Under the pieces are notes generated by a model, which was given only the letters and a program-made list of their open reading frames with translations, did no database searches and had not been told where the DNA came from. The position numbers were made by a program, and so were the translations under genes. Source: Desulfotomaculum sp. (GTDB lineage Bacteria > Bacillota > Desulfotomaculia > Desulfotomaculales > Ammonificaceae). From it: DNA of 17,645 nt. This document shows, piece by piece, positions 1-7,101 of this stretch. Every line of letters begins with the position of its first letter. Position 1 is the first letter of the stretch. Location: NCBI GenBank assembly GCA_012961725.1, contig DTYU01000264.1, forward strand, positions 1-17,645. The letters run 5' to 3'.

Positions 1-2288
1 CCGTCGGGGCCGCGTTCTCCCGCCGGGATACCCGTAAGGATCTCAATCCCCTCATCCACGCTGCGCACAAAGTATATCTGGAAGCGCCCTTCTCTTACAG
101 CGCTAACCACGTCTTCCCTGAGCATCAGGTTGTCCCGGTTGGCCGCCGGAATAAGCACACCTTGCTCCCCGGTAAGACCTTTCGCCTTGCAAACGTCGAA
201 GAACCCTTCTATCTTTTCGTTCACCCCGCCGATGGCCTGGATCTCCCCTTTCTGGTTGATCGAACCGGTAACGGCAAGGCCCTGCTTGACCGGGGCGCTG
301 GCAAGGGCAGAAAGAATCGCGTAAAGCTCGGAACTCGATGCGCTGTCTCCCTCGATCCCTTCGTAACTCTGTTCGAAGACGAGCCTGGCTTCAAGGGTGA
401 GCGGTGCCTCGGCGGCGTAGTTTTGCGCAAGGTAACCGCTCAAGATAAGCACCCCTTTGGTATGGATCCGCCCGCCAAGCTTTGCTTCCCGTTCGATATC
501 GATGACCCCTTCCTTGCCGGCGGCGACCGTCACCGTAATCCGCTGGGGCTTGCCGAAGCTGATGTCTCCTAAGTTGATAACCGAGAGGCCGTTGACCTGC
601 CCGACCTTTTCCCCGGTCGTATCGATCATTATCGTCCCGCGGGTGATCATTTCCTGAATCCGTTCTTGGATCAGGCTTGAGCGGTAGAAACGCTCGTCTA
701 TGGCCCGGCGGACATGCTCCTCCGAGACGTAAGGCATACCCTCCTTGGCGGCATAATGGCAGGCCTCTCTTACCACGTCTGCTATCTCCGAAAAACGGGT
801 GGCTAACTTGGCCTGGTCCTCTGCAAGCCGCGAACCGTATTCCACTAATTTGGCCACCGCAGACGCATCGAGATGCCGAAGTCTTTCCTTCTCACAGAGC
901 ATCGAAAAAAAGGCGGCGTACTTCCGGACATTTTCCATCGTCCGGTCCATTCGTGTACCAAACTCGGCCTTCACTTTGAACAGTTCTTGAAACTCGGGGT
1001 CGTAGTGGTAAAGAAGGTAGTAAAGCCAAGGATCTCCTAAAAGGATGACCTTGAGTTTAAGCTCGATGGGCTCCGGCTGAAGCGTCTTCGTAGTAAAAAA
1101 GCCAAGCCGCTCACTTGCGTCCTCGATCACCACCCGGCGCTCGCGAAGCGCGCGCTTGAGGCCGTCCCAGGAAAAGTAGTTGCGGAGTACCTCTTCCACC
1201 GGGATGACGAGATAGCCGCCGTTCGCCTTATGGAGGGAGCCCGCGCGGATCATGGTAAAGTCGGTAACCAACGCCCCGAACACCGCCTCTTTTTCGATGC
1301 GGCCGATCAGGTTGTTGTATGTGGGATTGTACTCCATAATAACCGGTGCCCCGTTGACCCCACTGTTGTCCACAATGACGTTCACCTCATACCGGCGGAA
1401 GGGGTCTTCTTTTATCCAGGGCGGGGTCTGCCGTTCCGCCTCCTGGCCGCGGAAGAGGCCGAGGTTATCGATCATGTCTTCCTGAACGGACTCCAAATAG
1501 GCTGAGACACCCTCGATATCCGCATATTTTTCCGTCAGCTCTTTCACCAAATGCCCGAGCACAAAAGTGGCCACCTGTTTATCGAGATCCCGTACGGCCT
1601 GGTGGACCCTGCGCTCGATGTTTTGCACTTCCCTGAACGTTACGGCGACATCCTCCTCTAACTTCTCCCGCCGCTTGATAATTTCCCGCTGCTGCTCCGG
1701 GGGTAAAGCTGCAAAATCCTTGTCCTTAACCGGTTCCCCGTCAATCAGCGGAATAATAAACAGGCCGGTCGCTGTCGGTTGAATCATAAACCCGGCTTCG
1801 GTAGCGCGCTGGTTAAGTTCGGCGAAAAGCTTGCTTCGTTGGGCGTTAAAGGCTTCCACCGTTTCTTCCCGCTTCTTGGCGTATTCCTCGCTCTCAAAAG
1901 CCCGCGGGATCTCCCGCCGTGCCGCCGCGATAAACTCCCTCATGTCGCGGGCGAACTCCACCCCCTTACCAGGCGGCAGCGTGATTGCACGGGGGTTATT
2001 CGATTCCCTGAAGTTGTAGACGTAGCACCAGTCCGGCGGAGTGGGCTTTGTTTTCGCCAGGTTCTCTAAGAAACTTTGTACGGCGGTATTTTTCCCCGTA
2101 CCCGGCAGACCGGCGACGAAGATGTTAAACCCTCTGTCATCAATCTCCAATCCGAACTCGAGCGCCCGCACCGCACGCTCCTGCCCGATAATGCTGTCAA
2201 GGGGGACGAGTTCGTCCGTGCGTGCACACCCGAGTTCATCTAAGGCACATACAGCCCGGACCTCTTCTGCCGTAGCGCGCCGTATCAA
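1..2288 (-). CDS. Lon-like AAA+ ATP-dependent serine protease (AAA_32/LonB-type), 3' end cut by the window
   Basis: An uninterrupted minus-strand frame runs from about 2288 off the left edge (about 762 codons visible). The N-terminal part carries IIGQERAVRALEFGL and a Walker A motif GLPGTGKNT (Lys66). The middle has the family segment AGSLHKANGGYLVIP. The C-terminal part carries EGDSAS (catalytic Ser649) and GGVNEKIEG (catalytic Lys692), a 43-residue Ser-Lys spacing as in Lon. Such proteins are soluble Lon-related proteases that use ATP to unfold and degrade substrates; the native substrates of this subfamily are poorly known. I prefer the TTG start at 2288 because AAGGGGGTG lies six bases upstream; a GTG at 2297 overlaps that Shine-Dalgarno and is less likely. 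Only a few dozen C-terminal residues should be missing. It is divergent from selD, and its leader contains one copy of a dispersed repeat. Confidence 0.93.
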   Translation of the reverse strand, partial: MIRRATAEEVRAVCALDELGCARTDELVPLDSIIGQERAVRALEFGLEIDDRGFNIFVAGLPGTGKNTAVQSFLENLAKTKPTPPDWCYVYNFRESNNPRAITLPPGKGVEFARDMREFIAAARREIPRAFESEEYAKKREETVEAFNAQRSKLFAELNQRATEAGFMIQPTATGLFIIPLIDGEPVKDKDFAALPPEQQREIIKRREKLEEDVAVTFREVQNIERRVHQAVRDLDKQVATFVLGHLVKELTEKYADIEGVSAYLESVQEDMIDNLGLFRGQEAERQTPPWIKEDPFRRYEVNVIVDNSGVNGAPVIMEYNPTYNNLIGRIEKEAVFGALVTDFTMIRAGSLHKANGGYLVIPVEEVLRNYFSWDGLKRALRERRVVIEDASERLGFFTTKTLQPEPIELKLKVILLGDPWLYYLLYHYDPEFQELFKVKAEFGTRMDRTMENVRKYAAFFSMLCEKERLRHLDASAVAKLVEYGSRLAEDQAKLATRFSEIADVVREACHYAAKEGMPYVSEEHVRRAIDERFYRSSLIQERIQEMITRGTIMIDTTGEKVGQVNGLSVINLGDISFGKPQRITVTVAAGKEGVIDIEREAKLGGRIHTKGVLILSGYLAQNYAAEAPLTLEARLVFEQSYEGIEGDSASSSELYAILSALASAPVKQGLAVTGSINQKGEIQAIGGVNEKIEGFFDVCKAKGLTGEQGVLIPAANRDNLMLREDVVSAVREGRFQIYFVRSVDEGIEILTGIPAGERGPD

Positions 2289-2303
2289 CCGGTTCACCCC
2301 CTT

Positions 2304-2526
2304 GAAAATACTCAAAATTTCGGGGACACAACACTAAATTATTAATTCCGGCCATTTGAGAGGCGGGATGTGAGAAGTTGGATGTGAGACTTCTCGAAGG
2401 AATTGGCCTACAGCCAATTCCAACACACATTCCCACCTCTAACCTCACACTTCTCACTTCCCAATCTTCCGGCAAAGACCGCCTATTTTCATCATTTATG
2501 AAGGGAAGGAGCGTTCCCATGGAAAA
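2304..2526. repeat. Dispersed repeat, copy A (interrupted)
   Basis: Two blocks match copy B at 13878-13997. Block 1 (2304-2345) shares 21 identical bases at 2311-2331 with 13886-13906, including AAATTTCGGGGACAC, followed by a similar A/T-rich tail. Block 2 (about 2466-2526) shares CCGCCTATTTTCATC and a following imperfect hairpin (here GGGAAGGAGCGTTCCC). In copy A the blocks are separated by about 120 bases, in copy B by about 20, so copy A looks interrupted. Block 1 lies directly upstream of the Shine-Dalgarno of the Lon-like gene, just as copy B does for porG. Confidence 0.8.
2361..2463. repeat. Imperfect palindrome inserted in repeat copy A
   Basis: The centre is a perfect 9-bp stem, GGAATTGGC (2399-2407) and GCCAATTCC (2413-2421), with a 5-base loop. 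The outer arms are imperfect: GGGATGTGAGAAG (2365-2377) mirrors CTTCTCACTTCCC (2450-2462). The arms are built of degenerate TGTGAGA / CCTCTAAC-like words. Nothing corresponding is present in copy B. Confidence 0.75.
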
Positions 2527-2875
2527 ATCCCCGTCAAAAGAGCCAAATGCTTGGCGCATTGACCAGAACCAGGGAATTGGCACGCCGGGCTGCGTCCGCC
2601 AAGCCCGTGCTCAAGAGTTACTGGGTCTTGCCGTTTTAATTGCGATTATATGCCATCCGGATACCGGACATCAAGAAATTACGTTCTCTTTCTGTAGAAA
2701 TAATAGAGTTGGCTTTAACAAGGACTTCGGCACTTCAGAAGCGAACCTAAACCACAGGAAGGGGATAATGTCGGCTTTGATATGCTCCAAAGCAAGTCAA
2801 GGGCAGGCACATGGCACTATGAATAAGAGTTGAATCTATCAGTTTAAGCCCGAACAGGGAGGTACTTAGAGGACA

Positions 2876-3916
2876 GTGCGCCAGAAATTGACGGCGATGA
2901 CTGCCAGTTCCGGGTGAGCGGCCAAAATCGGGCCCGGGACGTTGGCCCGGATATTACGTAAAATTCCGGCTGTGGTTGACGAGCGCCTGCTGGTAGGTAT
3001 CGAGACCGCGGATGATGCCGGGGTTTATCTTCTTTCTGAAGATACAGCCTTAGTTCAAACGGCGGATTTCTTCACCCCGGTGGTTGACGACCCCTACCTT
3101 TACGGCCAAATAGCAGCAGCCAACGCCCTAAGCGATATCTACGCGATGGGCGGCCGCCCGCTCACCGCGCTGAATATCATTTGCTATCCTACCGCCTGCG
3201 GTGAGCTTGAAACCCTTGAAAAAATCCTCTTGGGCGGCGCCGATAAGATTAAAGAGGCGGGCGCTTTGCTTATCGGCGGGCACAGCGTTGAGGATAAGGA
3301 GCCAAAGTACGGGCTGGCGGTCACCGGGGTGGTTCACCCGGCAAGACTCATCACAAACCGCGGCGCCCGCGACGGGGATCTTCTTGTGCTGACAAAACGG
3401 CTGGGCACCGGGATCATCACGACCGCTCTGAAGGCTGAACTTGCCCCGCCGGAAGTTGTCGAAGAGGCGTCCCGGGAAATGGCGACCCTAAATCGCAGCG
3501 CCGCGGAAGCGATGCATGAGGTGGGAGTGAGCGCCTGCACCGACATAACCGGTTTCGGACTGCTCGGCCACGCCTTGGCAATGGCTCGTGCCAGCAGGGT
3601 TCGATTTGCGATCGAGGCGGGAGCGCTGCCCCTTCTGCCTGCCGCAGCGGATTTGGCCGCCGCGGGGCTCATCCCGGCCGGAGCCTACGCCAACCGCGAT
3701 TACGTCGCACCGCATGTGGCCTTCGCCCCCGGCGTGCCACAGGTTTTGCAGGACTTGCTGTACGACCCGCAAACATCGGGGGGGCTGCTCATCGCCGTGC
3801 CGCAGAGCCGGTGTAATGCGCTCCTCGGCGCCCTTAAAGAGCGCGGTGTTTCAACCGCTGCCGTAATAGGCACCGCTACCGGCGGCAGCCCGGGCACCAT
3901 CAGCGTGGTCTACTGA
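2876..3916 (+). CDS. selD: Selenide, water dikinase (selenophosphate synthetase), selenocysteine-containing
   Basis: SelD makes selenophosphate from selenide and ATP, the selenium donor for selenocysteine (and selenouridine) synthesis. The frame opens with GTG at 2876 (MRQKLTAMT), just after an in-frame TAG at 2867, and has an in-frame TGA at 2915-2917 in the context SSG-[TGA]-AAKIGPG. This is the catalytic Cys/Sec position of SelD, so Sec14 with Lys17 following. Downstream are DDAGVYLL, ADFFTPVVDDPYLYGQIA, GGHSVEDKEP, CTDITGFGLLGHA and DPQTSGGLL, all family signatures for ATP/metal binding. Full length is 346 residues, the normal SelD size, whereas starting at the TTG at 2942 loses the catalytic residue. 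AGGGAGGT at 2856-2863 and AGAGGA at 2868-2873 are candidate ribosome binding sites. It stands alone, and selA, selB and selC are not in the window. Confidence 0.93.
2915..2950 (+). promoter_or_regulatory. Sec-encoding UGA with predicted bacterial SECIS hairpin
   Basis: TGA at 2915-2917 is followed by a stem CGGGCC (2929-2934) / GGCCCG (2944-2949), extended by a T2928-G2950 wobble, closing a 9-base loop (2935-2943). The loop carries GG at 2936-2937, that is 19-20 bases after the UGA, matching the spacing I recall for the E. coli fdhF SECIS. In bacteria this hairpin recruits SelB-GTP-Sec-tRNA. An alternative fold pairs GGCCAA (2920-2925) with TTGGCC (2942-2947). Confidence 0.75.
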
Positions 3917-4184
3917 TACGGCGGGACGATCTTCGAAATCTTGTTATACCCGCTGACGGCAGCATCTGCTTAGAAAGTTCCATCCCGATTAATTGTTCAT
4001 AACCGGCAATCCACCGGCATACGACTGCTCAAAAAGCCGATTTCGGCCATGCCAAGCTCGAATACCTTAATATCAGGGACGATCCGGGTAAGCTCGATTT
4101 TAACATGATTGAGAGCAGCTCATGTGGCATGGAACAAAAAATCAAAAACAGAATAAAGACGGCGCTTTCGGTTTGGCATAGAAG
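3917..4184. other. Gap between convergent selD and the chemoreceptor gene
   Basis: No recognisable gene. On the minus strand a run of about 40 stop-free codons (roughly 4110 down to 3990) reads as plausible protein but has no start and no motif I recognise, so it may be a gene remnant or chance. A terminator-like hairpin for the chemoreceptor lies at 4031-4048. No clear terminator follows selD. Confidence 0.5.
4031..4048 (-). terminator. Candidate intrinsic terminator of the chemoreceptor gene
   Basis: Read on the minus strand, GCCGAAATCGGC is followed directly by TTTTT. The stem is short (4-5 bp) but GC-rich, and it lies about 140 bases beyond the chemoreceptor stop. Confidence 0.45.
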
Positions 4185-5567
4185 CTACACCTTAAAGTTC
4201 TCCACCAGCTTCCGCGCCTCTTCGGCAACCTTTGCCAGTGCTTCGGCCGCCGCGGTTACTTCCTGGGTCACCGCGCTCTGCTCTTCAACCGTCGCCGCAA
4301 CGTTGTTGACCGCGTGACCGATTTCCCCTGCCGCCTTGTTGATCCCCTCGATACGCCCGGACAGCTCCTCAACACCCTTGATGATCGCCTCCAGTGAGGC
4401 TGCGGTCTTCCCCACAACGGCAGTGCCGGCCTGCACCATTTGCGAGCTTTCAGCCACCGCCCCGACGGCGTTGCGCGTTTGTCCCTGGACGGTTATGATA
4501 AGACTGCGGATGTCTTCGGCGGCTTTTGCGGATTGCTCGGCAAGCCTGCGCACCTCGGTGGCAACTACCGCGAAACCCCGGCCGTGTTCTCCGGCCCGCG
4601 CAGCCTCAATGGCGGCGTTCAGCGCCAGCAGATTCGTTTGGTCAGCGATCTCCGTTATCAGTTCCGTTATCCTGGAAATCTGTCCCGTGAGCCCTTCCAA
4701 CTCCTCCACCACTGTACCGACATGCTTTGCAGCCCCTTCGATCGCCTGCATCTGCGCTTTGAGTTCCGACAGCTCCGCACTCCCCACAGCAGCCTTCCCG
4801 GCCGTTGCCTCCGCCATTTCGGTCACCGCTTTAATGTCCTCGCCTACGTTCTCCACTGTAGCCGCAATCTCACCGATGGTCCCCGCGGTTTCCGTTGCGC
4901 CGGCGGAAACCTGCTGCATATTAGCAGTCAGTTGGTCGGAGGAAGACGCCAAAATGTCGGCGTTCTTCTTGAAACTCTTGATGACACCGCGCAACACCTC
5001 TCCCAAATCGTTCAGTGCAATAGCCACCAGCATGTACTCGTCGCGCCTTGGCACAATTGCAGGCGGCGAAGTCAGGTTGCCTAAGCCTAATTCATAAGCC
5101 TTCTCCTTTAGGATCCGGATCGGCTTCCCCACCTTAAAGGCCGGCGCCAGCGTAATACAACCGCTTACGAGGGTGGCGGCAAAAGCCACCATAACGAAAA
5201 CCGGCAAAGAGTTTACAAAGAAATATGTGCCGATTAGGGCTGCATTGAGGGTCGCCAAAACCGGCAGGACCACAAAGAGTTCCATCCGCGCATACGTCGT
5301 ATCGAACCATCTTAGCTGGTTTATTTTGTGGTAGACATCGCACTTTAGGCAGGTGGCAAGCTTTTCTACAATCGAACCCTGAACCTCACCGTGGCACAGC
5401 GTCCCCGAGACCCGCCAGCAACGGCGCCCTGCATTCTCGATATAGGCAGGGCATTTCTGCTTACGGTCCTCCGGGCAGTCCATATAGTCCCAACAATAAT
5501 GTTTTCTTCCCAACAAAACATCCCTAACGGCCGCACCCAAAGAGTGCTTATTACTGACTTTCTCCAC
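4185..5567 (-). CDS. Methyl-accepting chemotaxis protein with N-terminal two-CW-type cysteine domain
   Basis: 460 residues. Residues 25-78 form a cysteine-rich module: CWDYMDC, CPAY, RRCW, GTLC and CLKCDVY (Cys25, 31, 39, 50, 58, 73, 76). This matches the 'two-CW' domain found at the front of some anaerobe chemoreceptors and sensor proteins. Two adjacent membrane segments follow (about 97-117 and 121-142) with almost no extracellular loop. A linker and the methyl-accepting coiled-coil signalling domain come next, with the conserved hairpin tip (ADQTNLLALNAAIEAARAG, GRGFAVVA, EVRRLAEQS). The likely role is to sense a cytoplasmic redox or metal cue through the Cys domain and control CheA; the ligand is unknown. 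The start is GTG 5567 behind GGGGGATGAGG. A sigma-28 type promoter sits about 40-65 bases upstream. No che or flagellar genes are nearby, so this is an orphan receptor in this window. Confidence 0.93.
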   Translation of the reverse strand: MEKVSNKHSLGAAVRDVLLGRKHYCWDYMDCPEDRKQKCPAYIENAGRRCWRVSGTLCHGEVQGSIVEKLATCLKCDVYHKINQLRWFDTTYARMELFVVLPVLATLNAALIGTYFFVNSLPVFVMVAFAATLVSGCITLAPAFKVGKPIRILKEKAYELGLGNLTSPPAIVPRRDEYMLVAIALNDLGEVLRGVIKSFKKNADILASSSDQLTANMQQVSAGATETAGTIGEIAATVENVGEDIKAVTEMAEATAGKAAVGSAELSELKAQMQAIEGAAKHVGTVVEELEGLTGQISRITELITEIADQTNLLALNAAIEAARAGEHGRGFAVVATEVRRLAEQSAKAAEDIRSLIITVQGQTRNAVGAVAESSQMVQAGTAVVGKTAASLEAIIKGVEELSGRIEGINKAAGEIGHAVNNVAATVEEQSAVTQEVTAAAEALAKVAEEARKLVENFKV

Positions 5568-5606
5568 GGAGCCTCATCCCCCGACTGCGTGTCGTTTCGC
5601 TTAGTT

Positions 5607-5633
5607 TTTTCGGCACTGGCGGCCTTCCGCTTA
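5607..5633 (-). promoter_or_regulatory. Sigma-28 (SigD/FliA) type promoter for the chemoreceptor
   Basis: Minus strand TAAG (5633-5630), then exactly 15 bases, then GCCGAAAA (5614-5607). The consensus is TAAA-N15-GCCGATAA, so 3/4 and 7/8 positions match with perfect spacing. Transcription would start near 5600, giving a leader of about 30 bases before the GTG at 5567. Confidence 0.7.
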
Positions 5634-5655
5634 AGCCTTCAAAGAAAATTTTTTG

Positions 5656-5688
5656 AAAAAGCCGAAACGTGACGGAAGGGCTTTTTTT
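5656..5688. terminator. Bidirectional terminator-like hairpin between divergent genes
   Basis: AAAAAGCC (5656-5663) pairs with GGCTTTTT (5679-5686) around a 15-base loop. The plus strand has a run of seven T (5682-5688), the minus strand five T then C. It lies upstream of both the chemoreceptor and abrB promoters, so it would insulate the two units rather than end either one. Confidence 0.45.
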
Positions 5689-5753
5689 GCGTAGAATTTA
5701 TACGTTTGACAGCAACGGTTGGAAAAATCTTAAAAAATTTTGCGCAAGAGATG

Positions 5754-5782
5754 TTGACTTTAAATGACACACTTGGTAACAT
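5754..5782 (+). promoter_or_regulatory. Sigma-A type promoter of the abrB-like gene
   Basis: TTGACT (5754-5759), 17 bases, TAACAT (5777-5782), in an A/T-rich context about 50 bases before the GTG start. A second possible -35 (TTGACA at 5706-5711) has a weaker -10 partner. Confidence 0.65.
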
Positions 5783-5830
5783 TTAAGCATGCTTGTTTAT
5801 CGAGAATATTTTTAAGGGAGGGAAAGCGGA

Positions 5831-6085
5831 GTGAAGTCGACTGGTATTGTGCGCAAGGTGGATGAGCTTGGGCGGGTGGTTATTCCTATCGAACTGCGCC
5901 GGACACTTGGTATCGAAGAAAAAGACGCCCTCGAAATTTACGTTGACAACGAAAAAATCATCCTGAAAAAATACGAACCGGCGTGTATCTTCTGCGGCAA
6001 CGCCACCGATGTCCAGCATTACCGGGGGAGGCTGGTTTGCCGTGAGTGCGCCGCCGCAATGTCCGAACGGGCCAGGGCTATGTAG
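5831..6085 (+). CDS. abrB: AbrB/SpoVT-family transition-state regulator
   Basis: 84 residues. The N-terminal 45 residues (TGIVRKVDELGRVVIPIELR, then LGIEEKDALEIYVD) are the swapped-hairpin AbrB DNA-binding domain. The C-terminal part has CIFCG and CREC (Cys52, 55, 70, 73), the zinc-binding-like tail common in clostridial AbrB proteins. These dimeric or tetrameric proteins repress stationary-phase and sporulation genes. The start is GTG 5831, preceded by AAGGGAGGGAAAG. It has its own promoter at 5754-5782. The gene converges on rsmI, as abrB does on yabC in B. subtilis, and the two coding ends overlap by eight bases (6078-6085). Whether it is the AbrB orthologue or an Abh/SpoVT-like paralogue cannot be decided from sequence alone; synteny favours AbrB. 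Confidence 0.92.
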   Translation: MKSTGIVRKVDELGRVVIPIELRRTLGIEEKDALEIYVDNEKIILKKYEPACIFCGNATDVQHYRGRLVCRECAAAMSERARAM

Positions 6086-7043
6086 TATTCCCTTTGGCCT
6101 TTTCTTTTTCTATTATTGTGTAGATGATTCTTGAAGATAAGCCGAATCGGCGGGCTGCCTCCTTAATGGCGGCCCGCCTCTGCATCCCTGTCGCCGTCAG
6201 CTCTCTGACGGTTGAGCACACCTCTGCTTCCTTGACCGCTTCTTCCTTCTTTGCTTCGGGCTGCCGCCCGGCAATGACGACGGTTATCTCCCCTTTCGGC
6301 GGTTTTTCTTTGAAATGCTCTATTGCCTGGGATAACAGGCCCCGAAAGACCTCTTCGTGGACCTTGGTAAGCTCGCGGGCCACCGCCACAGGCCGGTCAC
6401 CCAAAAGCATCAGGGCGTCAGTCAAGGTGGCCAGGCAGCGGTGGGGTGCCTCAAAGATTACGATTGTACGCGTTTCCGCAGCAAGACCCTGTAGGGCCCT
6501 GCGCCGGCGCCGCACCGGAAGGAACCCCTCAAAAACAAAGCGGCTGGTATCAAGACCCGAGGCAACCAGTGCAGTCAACACCGCGCTCGGGCCGGGCAGC
6601 ACCTCTACCGGGACTCCCCGGGAAAGCGCCTCTCTGATCAGCGCCGCCCCCGGGTCTGAGATGCCGGGTGTCCCCGCGTCTGAGACCAACGCCACGCTTT
6701 CGCCCTTGGTGAGCCTCGCAAGCAGCTCCTCTCCCCGCGCCCGCTGGTTCTGGCTGTGGTAGCTCTTAAGGGGCGTTTGTATACCAAAATGTGCCAGCAG
6801 TCTCCGGGTGTGCCTGGTATCCTCGGCAGCGATTAAAGAAACCTCTTTAAGCACCCGGAGCACCCTGAGGGTGATGTCCTCAAGGTTCCCGATGGGGGTG
6901 GGGCAGACATAAAGCGTCCCCTTCTGAGCCCGCTCAACAGTTCCGCCTCTCTTTGACCGGTCCGCCTGTTTTTCCTGCAGGGCTTCTCCCGCCCCGGACG
7001 GGGTGTTGGTGACAAGATCTTCACCTTGCAGGCATTCCGTCAT
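6078..7043 (-). CDS. rsmI: 16S rRNA (cytidine(1402)-2'-O)-methyltransferase
   Basis: RsmI uses S-adenosylmethionine to 2'-O-methylate C1402 in the decoding centre of 16S rRNA. The family signatures are all present: GTLYVCPTPIGNLEDITLR, AEDTRHTRRLL, LVSDAGTPGISDPG, VLPGPSAVLTALVASGL and FVFEGFLP, then the C-terminal RAAIKEAARRFGLSSR region. The conserved domain begins only about 43 residues after the ATG at 7043, which is the closest usable start. An ATG at 7145 would give 355 residues and overlap ricT by 44 bases. Neither has a strong Shine-Dalgarno, so the start is uncertain and the N-terminal extension looks non-conserved. It is last in the minus-strand run after ricT, as yabC is in B. subtilis. 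Confidence 0.92.
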   Translation of the reverse strand: MTECLQGEDLVTNTPSGAGEALQEKQADRSKRGGTVERAQKGTLYVCPTPIGNLEDITLRVLRVLKEVSLIAAEDTRHTRRLLAHFGIQTPLKSYHSQNQRARGEELLARLTKGESVALVSDAGTPGISDPGAALIREALSRGVPVEVLPGPSAVLTALVASGLDTSRFVFEGFLPVRRRRRALQGLAAETRTIVIFEAPHRCLATLTDALMLLGDRPVAVARELTKVHEEVFRGLLSQAIEHFKEKPPKGEITVVIAGRQPEAKKEEAVKEAEVCSTVRELTATGMQRRAAIKEAARRFGLSSRIIYTIIEKEKAKGNTT

Positions 7044-7101
7044 AGCCCGCGGTATGCTGGAGAGCGCGGCTTGAGAGACATCGGCGTCATGCGGCAGGTG
7101 C

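Larger units (their letters stand above)
2289..2875. other. 587-base divergent gap between the Lon-like gene and selD; repeats, no convincing gene
   Basis: The left half holds dispersed-repeat copy A (about 2304-2526) interrupted by a palindromic insertion. The right half (about 2527-2875) has no recognisable RNA gene. A plus-strand frame from ATG 2519 to 2833 (104 codons) has a Shine-Dalgarno-like AAGGGAAGGAG eight bases upstream, but its product has no motif I recognise, and its start lies inside the repeat hairpin, where copy B has ATA instead. I do not call it a gene. A hairpin-prone stretch lies at about 2580-2612 (GCAC...GGGCT pairing with AGCCC...GTGC). I could not identify a clear promoter for selD or for the Lon-like gene here. 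Confidence 0.6.

Noticed and set aside
2236..2583. 115-codon minus-strand open frame over the repeat
   Set aside because: It spans the dispersed repeat and the palindrome and overlaps the start of the Lon-like gene in another frame; no motif.
2527..2875. tRNA (including Sec tRNA) upstream of selD
   Set aside because: Hairpins are present, but no cloverleaf, no T-loop consensus and no CCA-type acceptor stem were found.
2942..3916. selD starting at TTG 2942
   Set aside because: This start lacks the catalytic motif and has no ribosome binding site; the frame with the UGA gives full family length.
4336..5097. 253-codon plus-strand open frame
   Set aside because: It is antisense to the chemoreceptor; the Ser/Ala-rich product reflects the reverse of Ala-rich coiled-coil codons.
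5568..5606. Cyclic-di-GMP riboswitch in the chemoreceptor leader
   Set aside because: The leader has a small CGAC/GTCG hairpin, but not the conserved GEMM core; with the sigma-28 start near 5600 the leader is only about 30 bases long.
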